Positions 38,660 to 49,385 of a DNA stretch of 64,000 nt are shown piece by piece (within the stretch, counting starts at the first letter, position 1; every line of letters begins with the position of its first letter). Under the pieces are notes generated by a model. It had not been told where the DNA came from and ran no database searches. It saw only the letters and a list, made by a program, of their open reading frames with translations. This DNA comes from Anniella stebbinsi (taxonomy: Eukaryota; Chordata; Lepidosauria; Squamata; Anniellidae). A program made the translations under genes and the position numbers. The stretch is from positions 7,992,001 through 8,056,000 of the forward strand of contig JARDYH010000001.1 of the NCBI GenBank assembly GCA_029215795.1. Direction: 5' to 3'.

Positions 38660-38820
38660 CCAGGGTCAGTAAACTTGTGTACACCAGTTGCTGGGGAACA
38701 TGGATGGGAGGGTGCAGTTGCACTCAAGCCCTGCTTGTGGGTTTCCCATCAACAGCTGGTTGGCCACTATGTGAACAAAATGCTGGACCAGATGGACTCT
38801 TGGTCAGATCCAGCATGACT
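38660..38820 (+). mobile_element. CR1-type LINE 3' fragment
   Basis: CACCAGTTGCTGGGGAACAT, CCTGCTTGTGGGTTTCCCAT and TGGTCAGATCCAGCATGACT are the last part of the subfamily. Confidence 0.75.
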
Positions 38821-39062
38821 TGTATGAGACAGGCTGGACCGAGCAGGGGTTTTGGAGAGTCTTACCTAGGGCTGCCGGAGTGCCAAAGACCAATTCTTTG
38901 GGTTGTCAAGGGCCAACACAAAAGGAATGGTCTTAAAAGTGCACCTATGTTTCCTGAGAGGGAGTTCATGTTTTGAAAGTAGCCTCCACTGTGAGTTATT
39001 TTTATAGAAAGAATGTTGCAAAATATGGCATGGGCTTTCCTAGGCTGTGTGGGTAGAAGATA

Positions 39063-39170
39063 GCTCTCCAGATGTTTTGGGCTAAACTCCCAGAAGCCTC
39101 TACCAGCATGGCCAAGGGTCAGGATTGTTGGGAGATGAAGGCCAAAACATCTGGAGATCGACTTCCTGCT
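39063..39170. mobile_element. Palindromic MITE (CCAACCTGGTGCCC type), copy
   Basis: CTCCAGATGTTTTGGGCTAA at one end and GGCCAAAACATCTGGAG at the other form the arms, with the CCAGCATGGCCAAGGGTCAG core between. Confidence 0.6.
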
Positions 39171-39237
39171 CAGCCCTGGAATACAGCACCAATGGTCACA
39201 AATCAAGGACTCTGTTTGTTATCTTAGAAAATAAGAA

Positions 39238-39425
39238 AAACAGAAGAGCCCTGCTGGATCAGAGCAAGGGTCCATCTAGTCCAGCATTCTGTCATACATT
39301 GGCTGACCAGATGTCGACCAGGGAACCACAAGCTGGACATGGTGCAACAGCACCCTCCCACCCATGTTCCCCAGCAACTGGTGCACAAAGGCATACTGCC
39401 TCTGATACAGGAGGTAGCACATAGC
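39238..39425 (-). mobile_element. CR1-type LINE 3' fragment, reversed
   Basis: GAGCCCTGCTGGATCAGAGC, CCATCTAGTCCAGCATTCTG and CCATGTTCCCCAGCAACTGG are the reverse complement of the subfamily's 3' end. Confidence 0.8.
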
Positions 39426-39427
39426 CT

Positions 39428-39595
39428 AGAAAGGAGGACAGGGTTCCTGTATCTTTAACAGTTGTGTAGCAAAGGGGATTTCAGCAGGTGTCATTTGTAG
39501 GCGTGCAGCACCTGGTGAAATTCCCTCTCCATCACAACAGTTACAGCTGCAGGAGCCCTGCCCTCTTTTGTATCTGCTCACTCTGGCTATACTAA
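39428..39595. mobile_element. hAT-like MITE family C, solo diverged copy
   Basis: The sequence from CTAGAAAGGAGGACAGGG through TTTAACAGTTGTGTAGC to TTTTGTATCTGCTCACTCTG matches one half-unit of family C. The ends are degraded and no duplication is evident. Confidence 0.65.
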
Positions 39596-39684
39596 AGCTG
39601 CTCCTGCAGCAAGGCAGCTGTGTGCCTTGTGCATCATTTTTTCATTCAGTTTGTCAACTGCTGCCTTCTGTTTTTGTGTAACGG

Positions 39685-39780
39685 GACTACAAGACCCATC
39701 ACCCTCAGCCAGCACAGCCTATGGGATGGGAGTTGTAGTCCAACAGATTTGGAGGGCAGCAGGTCGGGGAAGGCTGCTCC
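39685..39780. mobile_element. Palindromic MITE (CCAACCTGGTGCCC type), diverged copy
   Basis: GGACTACAAGACCCATCACC followed by GGGAGTTGTAGTCCAACAGA shows the inverted arms of the family. Outer ends are worn. Confidence 0.5.
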
Positions 39781-39893
39781 AACGAAAGGAGTGCAATCTC
39801 CTAGTTTTCTGTTGCAACCAACGACGCTCTGTCAATGTCCTGTCCTTTTGGCTCTAAAGTCCATAGAGAAGAATTAATGTTAGTGCCACTGCT

Positions 39894-39898
<5 letters not shown>

Positions 39899-39939
<41 letters not shown>
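39899..39939. repeat. (TC)n microsatellite
   Basis: An uninterrupted TC run of about 20 units. Confidence 0.95.
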
Positions 39940-39944
<5 letters not shown>

Positions 39945-40594
39945 TGTCCCAAGGGCTTTGGCCAAGCTACCCACTTACTGTTGTTAGGATGGAACACCCA
40001 CACGGGATGGGCTCACCTGATCACGGCTTATTTTCCACCATGGTTTATTTTCCCTCTCCCTGCATGCTGGTTGCGAGCTGCCGAATTCGCGTAATTACCC
40101 TGGGTTCTTGTGGCACCCAACCCGGCGAGGGTGGGCGGATGAGGTGACTTACAACCTCCTGTGAAACCTCCAGAACGAGCTCGCAGCCGGTCACAGGCAG
40201 TGGCCTCTCCAAACCATGGCACAAAGTAATAGGATATTAATTCACATTATACAGCCACATGCATGTGTTTGCGAAACAAAGGCACTTCAGTGCAAGACGT
40301 GCAGATTTTCGGGGTGTTGGGTTTTTTTCTTTTTTTACGGTGTCTTTGTGAGCAGACTTGATGCACTCCACCAGGTGGCAGACGTCTGAGGCCGGAAGAC
40401 ACATTTACTGCTATGCTCAGTGAGGGAGGGGCTAGCTCCTTGGAGGGTTCATGAATCTCCTGGATACGGTCACCCATCTATCTACTTTCCTGACTACTTG
40501 CTTCCAAGCTGTCCATGGGCCGTTCCTCTCGGAGTCTTCCCTGCCGCATGGTTCTCTATCACTCTGTCTCTCTCCTTCCGTCAGGGGAGGGCCG

Positions 40595-40790
40595 AAGTTC
40601 AATGGTAGAGCATGTGCTTTGCATGTCAAAAGTTCAAGGTTGAATCCCTAACATCTCCTGGTTGGGTGGGGTGGGGCAAAAACTCCAGCCTAAAACCCCA
40701 GAGAGCTGCTGCAGCCGGTCAGGGTTTACTATACTGGGTTAGATGGAACAAGGGTCTCACTCCATCCAAGGCAGCTTCTGACCGAAATGC
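40595..40790 (+). mobile_element. tRNA-Ala-like SINE
   Basis: AATGGTAGAGCATGTGCTTT carries the A-box region, TCAAGGTTGAATCCC the B-box. The body CCAGAGAGCTGCTGCAGCCG and ACTGGGTTAGATGGAACAAG follow. Confidence 0.75.
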
Positions 40791-41367
40791 AGAGAAGAGA
40801 AGGGATTCCAGGCCACATCTCCCTCCCTCCCTCTCGATTTCTCTCTCTCTTCTTCCACAAGTGCCTGACGCCAGGCACCTGCCATGGAGGAAATAAGACC
40901 CCGCCCCCCACTGCGTGCTTAGTAGGTCATCTCAGTTTCTGTGGGGCCACCTCTTCTCCTCCCTTCCTGTAATCCTATTAGTCTAAGAGAATGGTGAGAG
41001 CTATAACGGGTGGGGGGGAAGCCCCTCTCTTTAGCAGCACTGCTGACAGCTTGCCTTTTAAATCTTTAATAAGCATTAGCTTCAGCAGCAGCTCTGATCT
41101 GCAGGGGGAGAGCCGCAGGAGGATGCCCGGCTCCTTGGCCCTGCCGAGGAGCTGCCTGAGCAGAAGGAAAAGCAGGTGGGGGCAGCTTGGAAACAGGCCC
41201 AGCAGTCTGAAACGGCTCACGAGGCTCACGACAGCAAAGGATTGCCGTCTCTCAGCTGCCCCTTCTGGCCGTCCTTGTGGCTTGTGATGGATGGAGAAGC
41301 CACACCCTAGCCTTGGATCCTGGCTGGGAAGGAAGCAGACTAGCCTCAGGTGACTCAGACTTAGAGC

Positions 41368-41745
41368 TTCTCTACACAAGTGATTTATCGCACACTCATG
41401 ACTGGCCACTCACAGAAATTTGTGGGTCCATTACATGACGGTGTCAACCTCCAGGACGTCTCCCACACTTTCCCCTGATAACCTTGCTTTTTAAGAAATG
41501 GGAGATCATGCAGTATTTAAAATTATCGTGGGATGTCCCCAGTGCGTAATGCCGGTGTAGTACTATAATTCTGCCACTAGATGAAGACGTTTCATTGAAC
41601 AGAATAGCGTTGCCGAGAGGGGAAGTTTTCAATTCAAAATCACGTGGTTGCCGCCTAAAGGAGCCTGTTGTAAATGCAGAAAGATACAAGAAGAAGAAAC
41701 CCCAGTAAGAGTGTGGGTCCCCCCACCCAAATATAGAGACACCCT
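41368..41745. mobile_element. MITE family F, copy 1
   Basis: It shares about 370 bases with sequences at 45.1 and 49.0 kb. Shared landmarks in order: a TCTCTACACAAGTGATTTAT start, TGGCCACT, GGGTCCATTACATGA, CAGGACGTCTCCC, CCAGTGCGTAATGC, TAATTCTGCCACTAGATG, GAGAGGGGAAGTTTTCAATT and AAGAAGAAACCCCAGTAAG. Ends seem weakly inverted (TCTCTACAC against its complement), so a DNA transposon remnant is likely. Confidence 0.6.
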
Positions 41746-42652
41746 TAGGGTTGGCCTAGGGCAGATGCCAGAAGGACTTCTGTACCTGTAAAGAGAACAT
41801 TCCTCCAGGTGCTGCTTCTCTCTTCACTGGGATGGGGGGGGGGAACTGTGTGTAAAGAGCATGGTGTAATATGGTTGTACCAACCAGTCCCTGTTAGCAA
41901 TCTCACTGCCTTAGTTTTGACCTGCTGATGTGTCTGCACCATCTGTTTCATACGTTTTTGGCATGCCCCTCGATGAACAGTTGAGGCAATGTATAAATAA
42001 AAGGAATAAAACACCTCAAACTAAAGAACACAGAAAAAGAAAAGAAAAAACTTTACAATTTCAAAGTAAACCCCGTGTTTCATGCATTGCATTGTTATTA
42101 CCCTCCTAAACAGTGTCAAATGCTGCTGCTAAGTTAGAGCTCCATCACACCTAATTTCCTCCTCCCCTGGTTTGCCGCCACGTTTTTTTTACCAGCGCAT
42201 CAAGCTTATGATGCCTTTCACCTGAATAGCTGCTCTTTCGCTCTTCTGCTCCACCCCACCCCTCGCCTTCTCTTTCTCCCTCCAGTCAGGTCCTGTCAGA
42301 TGAGCACTTCAACCAGACCGCCTTTCTGCCAGGCAAAAATGGAACGAGCCTTTAGTCTGACTCTTTGGGGGCATCGAGGGAGTACAATCCTGTCTCTGCA
42401 GAGATTCAGGCATTGTATGATTTAAAAAAAACGCTTTCGAGCCTGGGATGCAAGGTTTGGGTTTTATATTGAGGCTTGGAACCGGCTGCTGGGAGAGATG
42501 GCTTTTCCCTGCCAGGACTTGATGCAATCCATTCAAGCCCCCAGTTCCTTTAAAACTACACGGATTCTTCGGGTGCATCAAATGCACTTAGGGAAAATAA
42601 TCCAGACTTTTAGCATTCTAGGAAAGGCTGGGGAAGAGGCGGATGTCACCAG

Positions 42653-42997
42653 GGCTGCCTCTACAAAAGGCATTTAAAGCACTTTCAAGGCGCATTAAAA
42701 TTTTTACCTCTACAAGAACGGAGCGCAAATCGGGCGTAGAGGTGCGTTTTCTCTCCGATTATGCGCATTATCGAATGCGTGTTAAATAGCGAGTTTTATT
42801 TTGCTCTGGCCGTTAAAGCGCATTTTGACTATGTGAACAAGCGATTCTCCGCATGTCAACAGTTTAAATCGTGTTTCGGTCATCCAGTAATGCGCTTCGC
42901 CACCTCTCGTACAGAGGTATTAGCCATACATGCGCTTCTGCGAATATGCACATAATCGCTTAACCAGGCGTAAAGGCGAATTCTTGTAGATGAGGCC
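42653..42997. mobile_element. MITE family 1, copy 2 (345 bp)
   Basis: The element opens GGCTGCCTCTACAAAAG, closes TTCTTGTAGATGAGGCC and is flanked by CAG on both sides (42650-42652, 42998-43000). The interior matches the 15.6-kb copy over its length. Confidence 0.8.
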
Positions 42998-43162
42998 CAG
43001 GACAGGCATGGCGTCATGTGAGTACTGTGCTGCAAATCTGCACACCTGGTATGGCGAGAATGCACTAAATCGCTGGTGTGATGGAGCTATTAAGTTCTGG
43101 CTCACTAACCTTTTGGAGTTCTTTGAGAGTATCCACAAGTATGTGATAGGGAAAGGTTCAGT

Positions 43163-43325
43163 CGATAGTGTTTATTTTATTTGTATTTATTTGATTTTAA
43201 ATGTCCCCCAAATACGGTCCCCCAAGGTGATTTACAATGAAAACGTAAAAACTATGTAAAAACTTAATATAAAACAATTAAAAAACTGTAAAACATCACA
43301 AGCAGCAGAGCAGGAGAAAATCTTA
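43163..43325 (-). mobile_element. LINE 3' tail, reversed, short fragment
   Basis: TTTATTTTATTTGTATTTAT, CCCCCAAGGTGATTTACAAT and the AAAACAATTAAAAAACTG run fit the same tail group. Confidence 0.5.
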
Positions 43326-43329
43326 AAAC

Positions 43330-44200
43330 AGTTTCCTTGAACTTTCAAAAAGCCTTGGATGAAGTCCTTCACGAAAGGTTGGCTCATCTCTGGTGTACAG
43401 TTTTGGTCACTGCATCTCAAAAAGAGAATTGTAGAACCGGAAAAGGTGCAGAAAAGAGCAACCAGAATGATCAAAGGGTGAGAAAGGGTTTGGGACTTTT
43501 TAGCTTAAAAAAAAAAAAAAAGCAAGTAAGGTGGAAGACATGATAGAAGTGCACAAAATCATGCCTGGTGTGGAGGAAGTGGAGGCATTTCCCCGCCTCT
43601 CTCACAATATCCGGAATAGTGAGAGTTTCAGGACAGACAAAACGACATGTTTCTATACACAACACGCTACGAAATATAGTGGCAAACTTGAAGGGCTTTA
43701 AAAGAGGAATAGACAAATCCCTGGAGAATAAGAGCGTCATCAGATGAGCGTTTTATCACACACTAGTTACTGCGCGCACATGGTTTTTTGCGGGTCCTTT
43801 TGACGCCACCATCTGCTTCCCGTGTGCCTCCCACATGTCTCCCACCCCTCCTGCTCGTTTTCCCTTCACAAAAAAAGAACCAGAAAATCCGACTTTTCTG
43901 GCTGTAGCAAAACATCCTGCCATTTCCTGTGCGTGCAGGAGAAGCAGCGGGATAAAAACGCCCGCTGAATGGGCCACATGGTCAGTGTTTACTTCCTCTT
44001 TTTCCCCATGTAAAGAAAGAGGAAGTATTGTGGGACAGAAATGGGGGGGGGGAAAGCTCAGGTAAGGGAATCCAGTTTTCCCCCTGTCTGCTGAACCGCT
44101 AAGGCTATCTGTGGCTAGTACTAGTAGTACTCCAGTATCAGAAGCAGTATGCCTCTCAATACCAGTTGCTGGGGGACATGAGCAGGATTGTGTGTCAATG
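43330..44200 (+). mobile_element. CR1-type LINE 3' end split by a MITE
   Basis: The left part (43330-43734) has TTTTGGTCACTGCATCTCAA, GAACCGGAAAAGGTGCAGAA and GGCTTTAAAAGAGGAATAGA. After the G-family insertion the right part resumes at 44103 with CTCCAGTATCAGAAGCAGTA and CCAGTTGCTGGGGGACATGA. Confidence 0.75.
43735..44102. mobile_element. MITE family G, copy 2, interrupting a CR1 fragment
   Basis: It begins CGTCATCAGATGAGCGTTTT and ends CCTGTCTGCTGAACCGCT. The CR1 3' sequence stops at its left end (GGAGAATAAGAG) and resumes at its right end (GGCTATCTGTGGCTAGTA), which dates the insertion after the CR1 copy. Confidence 0.6.
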
Positions 44201-44237
44201 CATCTTCCTTAGCTTTCTGGCTGTCAAATGTGAGCTG

Positions 44238-44240
<3 letters not shown>

Positions 44241-44269
<29 letters not shown>
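44241..44269. repeat. (GA)n microsatellite split by MITE copy 3
   Basis: An AG run continues after the MITE at 44616-44628. Confidence 0.9.
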
Positions 44270-44270
<1 letters not shown>

Positions 44271-44615
44271 GCTGCCTCTACAAGAGAGGTTTAAAGCTCT
44301 TTCAAGGCTGATTAAAATTTTTACCTCTACAAGAGAGGAGGGCAAATTGGGGGCTGAGGCGCTTTAAACTTCCGATTATGCGCATTATCGAATGCGCGTT
44401 AAACCGCGAGTTTTAATTTGCGGCAGCAGTTAAAGCGCCTTACCCCCGTGTAAACATGCGATTCTCCGCATGTCAACAAGTTTAAAGCGCGTTTCAGTCA
44501 TCCCGTAATGTGCTTCGCCGCCTCTCGTACAGAGGTATGAGGAGTAAATGCGCTTCTGCGAATATGCGCATAATCGGGCAGCCAGGCGCCAAAGTGAATC
44601 CTTCTAGAGGGGGTC
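44270..44615. mobile_element. MITE family 1, copy 3 (346 bp) inside an AG microsatellite
   Basis: The element opens GGCTGCCTCTACAAGAG and closes CTTCTAGAGGGGGTC. AG repeats flank both sides, so the 3-bp duplication reads AGA but is ambiguous. The insertion split an existing (AG)n run. Confidence 0.78.
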
Positions 44616-45101
44616 AGAGAGAGAGAGAATAAGAATGCAATATCAAATGGAAGAGAGAGCTGTACTGGGTGACAGAGAGTTTTTGCAAGACTCGATCTCT
44701 TTCGGTATGCACACAGACAAGGCAGGGGGCATCTCAGCGAGTGAGCGGTGCTCTGCAACAAGCAGTCTCTCTCTTACACCACCTCCAACTCATTAGCTCA
44801 CAGCCAGAATCCTGACCCTCCAGGCTGGCCCTATAATTGGCTGCTAATGTGCTGTGTACTGAAGTCATCCTGTGCCAATTAGCTGGGAATAGGAAGTCCA
44901 GAGGGTGAGGGGGCTTGCTGAGAGACTTCAGTAGTTGCTGCTTGCAGGCAGGGGTGCATGGCTGGTCCAGATGGATGTGGGGGGTGAAAAATGTGTAGGG
45001 GAGATGAGAGCAGAGGAGGCAACGGTGGGCATTTACGTCCTTCTATCTGGGACAGCAGGGAACGTCAGCAGCGGCAACGTTTCTCCTTCCTGCTTGATAC
45101 A

Positions 45102-45482
45102 GGGCCCCTCTAAACAAGCAATTTATTGCACGCTCGTGATTGGCCACACTTGGAAGTTTGGGGGTCCATTACACGTCGTCGTCAATGACCAGGATGTCTC
45201 CCGCACTATGCCCTGGAAATCCCATTAGTAAAAGTTCCACAGATGATGTAATATCTAGGGGGGAAAAGCAGGCTCTCCAGTGCGTAGCTCTGGTGTTGCG
45301 CAATAATTCCACCACTAGATGGCGATGTCTCAATGAAGTGAATGGAGCGTATAGAGAGGGGAAGTATTCAATTCAAACCACATGGTTGCCCCTCTCCATC
45401 TGTGTAATGTATCCCATAACAATCGCGCAAAAGAAGCAGGAAGCCCCAGTAAGACAATGTGATATTTCCCTTAATGTGGAGA
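45102..45482. mobile_element. MITE family F, copy 2
   Basis: It has the same ordered landmarks as the 41.4-kb copy, beginning CCTCTAAACAAGCAATTTAT and ending after AGCCCCAGTAAG and CCCTTAATGTGGAGATG. Confidence 0.6.
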
Positions 45483-46340
45483 TGCTCATAGTCTTGCTGG
45501 GTGGGGCCAACTGCCATTCAGCTCCTTCCTCCATTAATGGTCAATCCACCTGGTCACTGATTAACCTGAATGGACTTGGATTTCCTCTTCCTTCTCCCAA
45601 TCCCTTCTTCCTTTTGACGGGAAGCTAGTCTGATAGAGATCAGTCTAATTTATGTTTTTAATTCTTTATAACACCTAGTTGACTTTTAAGTGCTAAATAA
45701 ACAAAGACAAACCGCATTTGGCAAAATTTCCTCTTCCGCACAAGGGCTGAGCCAAGAGGCAGGCAATTTCAATGGTGGCTAAAAGTCCTCCCACCCGTGC
45801 GAATTTTGGGGTGGCTGTCCCAGAAGGAGATAAACTATATGCCCATTCAGAGTAATGGCAATGCTGGTCTAGGAAGCATTTCCCTCTCTCTCTGTTAGCT
45901 TTGTGAAACTATTGCTTAGCCAAATCTGACTGGCCAGCTATCGTTTTTGACATCATTGCATTTAACACATGATCTCTGATTGGCTGGGATTGCAATTCCC
46001 AAGAAGTTGAGCCTTTTTATAATTTCTTTGTTGTTGTAAAATTGCAGTGAAACAGCAAAAAAATGCCAAAGCACGACAGCCAAAAGGCAGCCCCCTGAAA
46101 ATATGACATCAGTCATCCCACTCAACTATGGGTGAATATTTTGTAAAGGTACAGAAACCTTATTGCTTTCCTGTAGACCCCAATTCCCCTATTATTCAGT
46201 AGCCCAACCTTCCTGTTGTAGCCTATTCTTTTTAGCTACCTTTCTACTGATGGAGGAGGGACAGTTCTCTTCCTCCGTTAAGCAATAAAAAGATACATTT
46301 GAGAAAAAAACCACTGTACCTAAGCATACCTAAAGTAAGA

Positions 46341-46562
46341 GAGCCAGTGTGATATAGTGGTTAGAGTGTTGGGCTGGAACTCAGGAAATCCGGGTTCTAG
46401 TCCCCACTCGGCCATGAAACTCATTGGGCGATTTTGAGCCAGTCCCTAACTCTCAAGCTATCCTACCTCACAGGGTTGTTGTGAGAATAACATGGAGAGG
46501 AGGAGGAGGATTGTGTGCACATGCCTTGGAAGTGGGATATAAATGTAACAAACAAATGAATA
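46341..46562 (+). mobile_element. tRNA-derived SINE (GAGCCAGTGTGGTGTAGTGG type)
   Basis: The head GAGCCAGTGTGATATAGTGG, then TTAGAGTGTTGG, carries an A-box-like region. CCGGGTTCTAGTCCCC is the B-box. The body TACCTCACAGGGTTGTTGTG is followed by an A-rich tail. Confidence 0.85.
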
Positions 46563-46611
46563 AGTAAAATAAGGCAAACATTATGCAAAAGATCATCCAA
46601 CACAGAGATAT

Positions 46612-46745
46612 CAGAACATAAGAAGAGCTATCAGACCGAGGGTCCATCTAGTCCAGCACTCTGTTCACACAGTGGCCAACCAGCTGTTGACTAGGGACCC
46701 ACAAGCAACAGCACTCTCCCACCCATGTTCCCCAGCAACTGGGGA
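46612..46745 (-). mobile_element. CR1-type LINE 3' fragment, reversed
   Basis: AGAACATAAGAAGAGCTATC, GGTCCATCTAGTCCAGCACT and CCCATGTTCCCCAGCAACTG identify the reversed 3' end. Confidence 0.78.
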
Positions 46746-46759
46746 TATCTTTGTTTTAA

Positions 46760-47225
46760 ATGGAGAGAGCTTGTGGGAGCTTGGTGTTTGGATCATATTA
46801 CTCTTATTCTGTATCTTGTTAGTTTCTGGGCCCAATTTAAGGTGCCAGTTTTGGGCCTTTAAAGCCCGCAATGATTTGGGACTACGTTATCTGAAAAACC
46901 ATCTATACGTGTGTGAGAATGCCCAAGCACTGAGATCAGCACCAGAGCCATTAGTCTGGCAGTTACGAAGGTCAGAGCTTCTTGGTGGTGCCCCCAAACT
47001 TTTGGAACTTTCTCTCCAGGGAGATAAATATGGCTTCATCATTGCTGACTTAAAAAAAAACCAAACGTTCCAGGCTACATTCGGTGCTTAGAAATGATTA
47101 GCAGTGGCTGGTACGGATGTTTGTGCATTTAACTGTAATTGTATTTCATGTTTTATTTCATGTAAGCTGCTTTGTGAGGGTAGTGTACTTTGAAAGTTGG
47201 GTTAAAATATTTTATAATAATGCTA
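46760..47225 (+). mobile_element. LINE-like 3' end of unassigned family
   Basis: A short frame (FKARNDLGLRYLKNHLYVCE, then VWQLRRSELLGGAPKLLELS) is followed by TTTCATGTAAGCTGCTTTGT, the usual TGTAAGCTGCTTTG tail motif, and an AATAATGC run. This looks like a degenerate LINE end; family not assigned. Confidence 0.5.
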
Positions 47226-48182
47226 ATAATAATGCTAATGCAAACAATAACAACAACACAAAGAACAAGTAATGTTTCCTCCCCCCTCCTTTGATGAACA
47301 TACCATGTTTATATACACTGGCCTTTCTTCGACTTTTTGCAAGGATTTTTCTCCGGCAAAGACTGGTTCATAGATTTCCTTCCTCTCTGCCACATAAATG
47401 TATCAAACCTGCACATGCTGGAGGCTAGGACTCTCTTTCTGCTGACAGGCACATTGAGAGTTTGCAACCTCAGGTGTCAAGATTAAGGTCTCTTGTCTCT
47501 TGCTATATCCCTGCCCTGGTGTACTCTGGGTAATTTTCAGTCCTGGCTTTGAAGTCCTGAGATAACAATGTGTATTATCAGGATTTTTGCAACGGTTCCC
47601 TGACTTCCTAAGGAACTAGCTGGCTACAGATGCTGGAAGATATTTGCTCCTCTTTGATGTGGGTGAAATGCCTCAGTGGTGTGCGTGTCCATAGATGGCG
47701 AGTCTCCATGGGACGATGGTCGGATCAAGATGAACTTCAACCTTTGTGCCGGTGCTTCCAGCACACAGTCCTATTTCACACATGATGAAATTCTGCAAGG
47801 ATGTTATTCCCATGTAGGGAGTTGTATGGTTCTGATGTGCGGATGTTATTGTGCATTAGTACTGCAGACAAGTGTAAATATTTGCATCTACTTTCTTTTA
47901 TAGGTCTAGTGGGTGGCACATTCTGCTAAAGGCTCTGTGAAAGAACTACTTTTCCTGCCCACCTAGAAAACACAAATTTGGGGACAGCAAACCCAGTATG
48001 TAACTGGTAAAACTGCTAGACATAATGGCCAAGCAAGGCAGTTGCTGTTCTATTAGTCAAATGACTGAATGCTTTGTTCACTTGAGTGCGACTTTTTGAA
48101 TTTCACATGGTTCCCCCACCCCCAGTTTTACATTTGAAAGTTTAGTTTTTTAAAAGTATCCTTTAGTCTTGATAAGTTTTAA
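47226..48182. other. Intronic sequence, nothing assigned
   Basis: No repeat, exon or RNA signal recognised. Confidence 0.4.
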
Positions 48183-48567
48183 GGCCTGGAGAAGTTTAGC
48201 CTGGAGAAGAGAAGACTGAGGGGGGACATGATAGCACTCTTCAAGTACTTGAAAGGTTGTCACACAGAGGAGGGCCAGGATCTTTTCTCGATCATCCCAG
48301 AGTGCAGGACACGGAATCAGGGGCTCAAGTTACAGGAAGCCAGATTCCAGCTGGACATCAGGAAAAACTTCCTGACAGTTAGAGCAGTACGACAATGGAA
48401 CCAATTCCCTAGGGAGGTCGTGGGCTCTCCTACACTCAAGGCCTTCAAGAGGCAGCTGGACAGCCATCTGTCAGGGATGCTTTAAGGTGGATTCTTGCAT
48501 TGAGCAGAGGGTTGAACTCAATGGTCTCATAGGCCCCTTCCAACTCTACTATTCTAGGATTCTAGAA
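48183..48567 (+). mobile_element. CR1 LINE 3' end just upstream of the cassette exon
   Basis: GGCCTGGAGAAGTTTAGCCT, GGACATGATAGCACTCTTCA, GGACATCAGGAAAAACTTCC and tail ATTCTAGGATTCTAG. It ends about 240 bases before the predicted 126-nt KCTD exon. Confidence 0.9.
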
Positions 48568-48809
48568 ATGTTACATATTGTTATGCATCGCTTTCTCCCC
48601 TAAAACCCCAAACCCAGCAGCATCCATAATTGGGAATGTTGAAAGGAACTGAGATGAGCAGAAGATAAATTTGGATGATTGCTCATTCAGGTTTGAGCCT
48701 CAAGAAACACACTTAAGAATTCCTTTCCCAAAATTTGGTTTGGCTTGAATAGATTTGCAGAAACAAACTTCTCATCACCACTTTTTATCTTTGTCTTTGG
48801 CTACTCTAG

Positions 48810-48935
48810 GAAGCCTCTGGCTCAGTGTGGCAGCTCCCACACAAGCAGAACTGGAACAGAACATCCGAAAACATCTCACCTCCTCTTCGGAGCCTATCCT
48901 GGACCTCAAGACAGAAACTGCAGCTGTGCTTCTAG
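48810..48935 (+). CDS. KCTD12B: Predicted 126-nt cassette coding exon of the KCTD gene
   Basis: The acceptor is TTTTTATCTTTGTCTTTGGC followed by TACTCTAG, and the donor is CTAG|GTGAGA. Both boundaries are phase 1, matching the donor at 17367 and the acceptor at 53177. Joining exon 1 (last base C) to GA makes CGA, which restores the Arg that follows FY in KCTD8/16-type proteins. The frame is open throughout and encodes residues 292-333 of the long form, with LSVAAPTQAELEQNIRKHL then SSSEPILDLKTETAAVLL. I recognise no domain; it would lengthen the linker between H1 and H2. The exon lies in unique sequence just after a CR1 fragment, so it is not evidently repeat-derived. Its length is a multiple of three, so it can be skipped without frameshift (the junction codon would become CTG, Leu). 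It is predicted from splice sites and phase only. Confidence 0.6.
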   Translation, partial: EASGSVWQLPHKQNWNRTSENISPPLRSLSWTSRQKLQLCF

Positions 48936-48991
48936 GTGAGAATCAGGCTTGTCTCTTTGGGCTTCTCTTTCACCTGCAGAGGAGACCTGCA

Positions 48992-49385
48992 GCTTCTTTA
49001 CATGAGTTATTTATTGCATGCTCATGATTGGCCACTAATGGAAGTTTGCCCGTCCTTTACATGATGTCGTCAACCTGCAGGATGTCTCCTGCATTTACCC
49101 TGGGTAATCCTGCTTTTAAAACACACACACACACACACACACCCCTAGAGAATGCAGAACTTAAAATTGTCGCGGAATATCCCCAGTGTGTAATGCCAAC
49201 ATAGTGCTATAATTCCGCCACTAGAAAGTGCTGTTTCATTCAACATAATGGCACTGTCTAGAGGGGAAGTTTTCAATTCAAAATCATGTGGTTGTCATCT
49301 AAAGGAACCCGTCCTAATGGAAAGACTCCAGAAGAAGAAACCCCAGTAAGGGTGTGGGGTTTTTCCCTTAATGTGGAACGACAAG
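48992..49385. mobile_element. MITE family F, copy 3, with an AC microsatellite inside
   Basis: It has the same landmarks as the other F copies, beginning TTCTTTACATGAGTTATTTA. An (AC)n tract at about 49120-49142 has grown within it. It starts 57 bases after the predicted KCTD cassette exon. Confidence 0.6.

Noticed and set aside
46341..46420. Possible tRNA gene
   Set aside because: A- and B-box-like sequences are those of a SINE head; the cloverleaf is not maintained and a SINE body follows.
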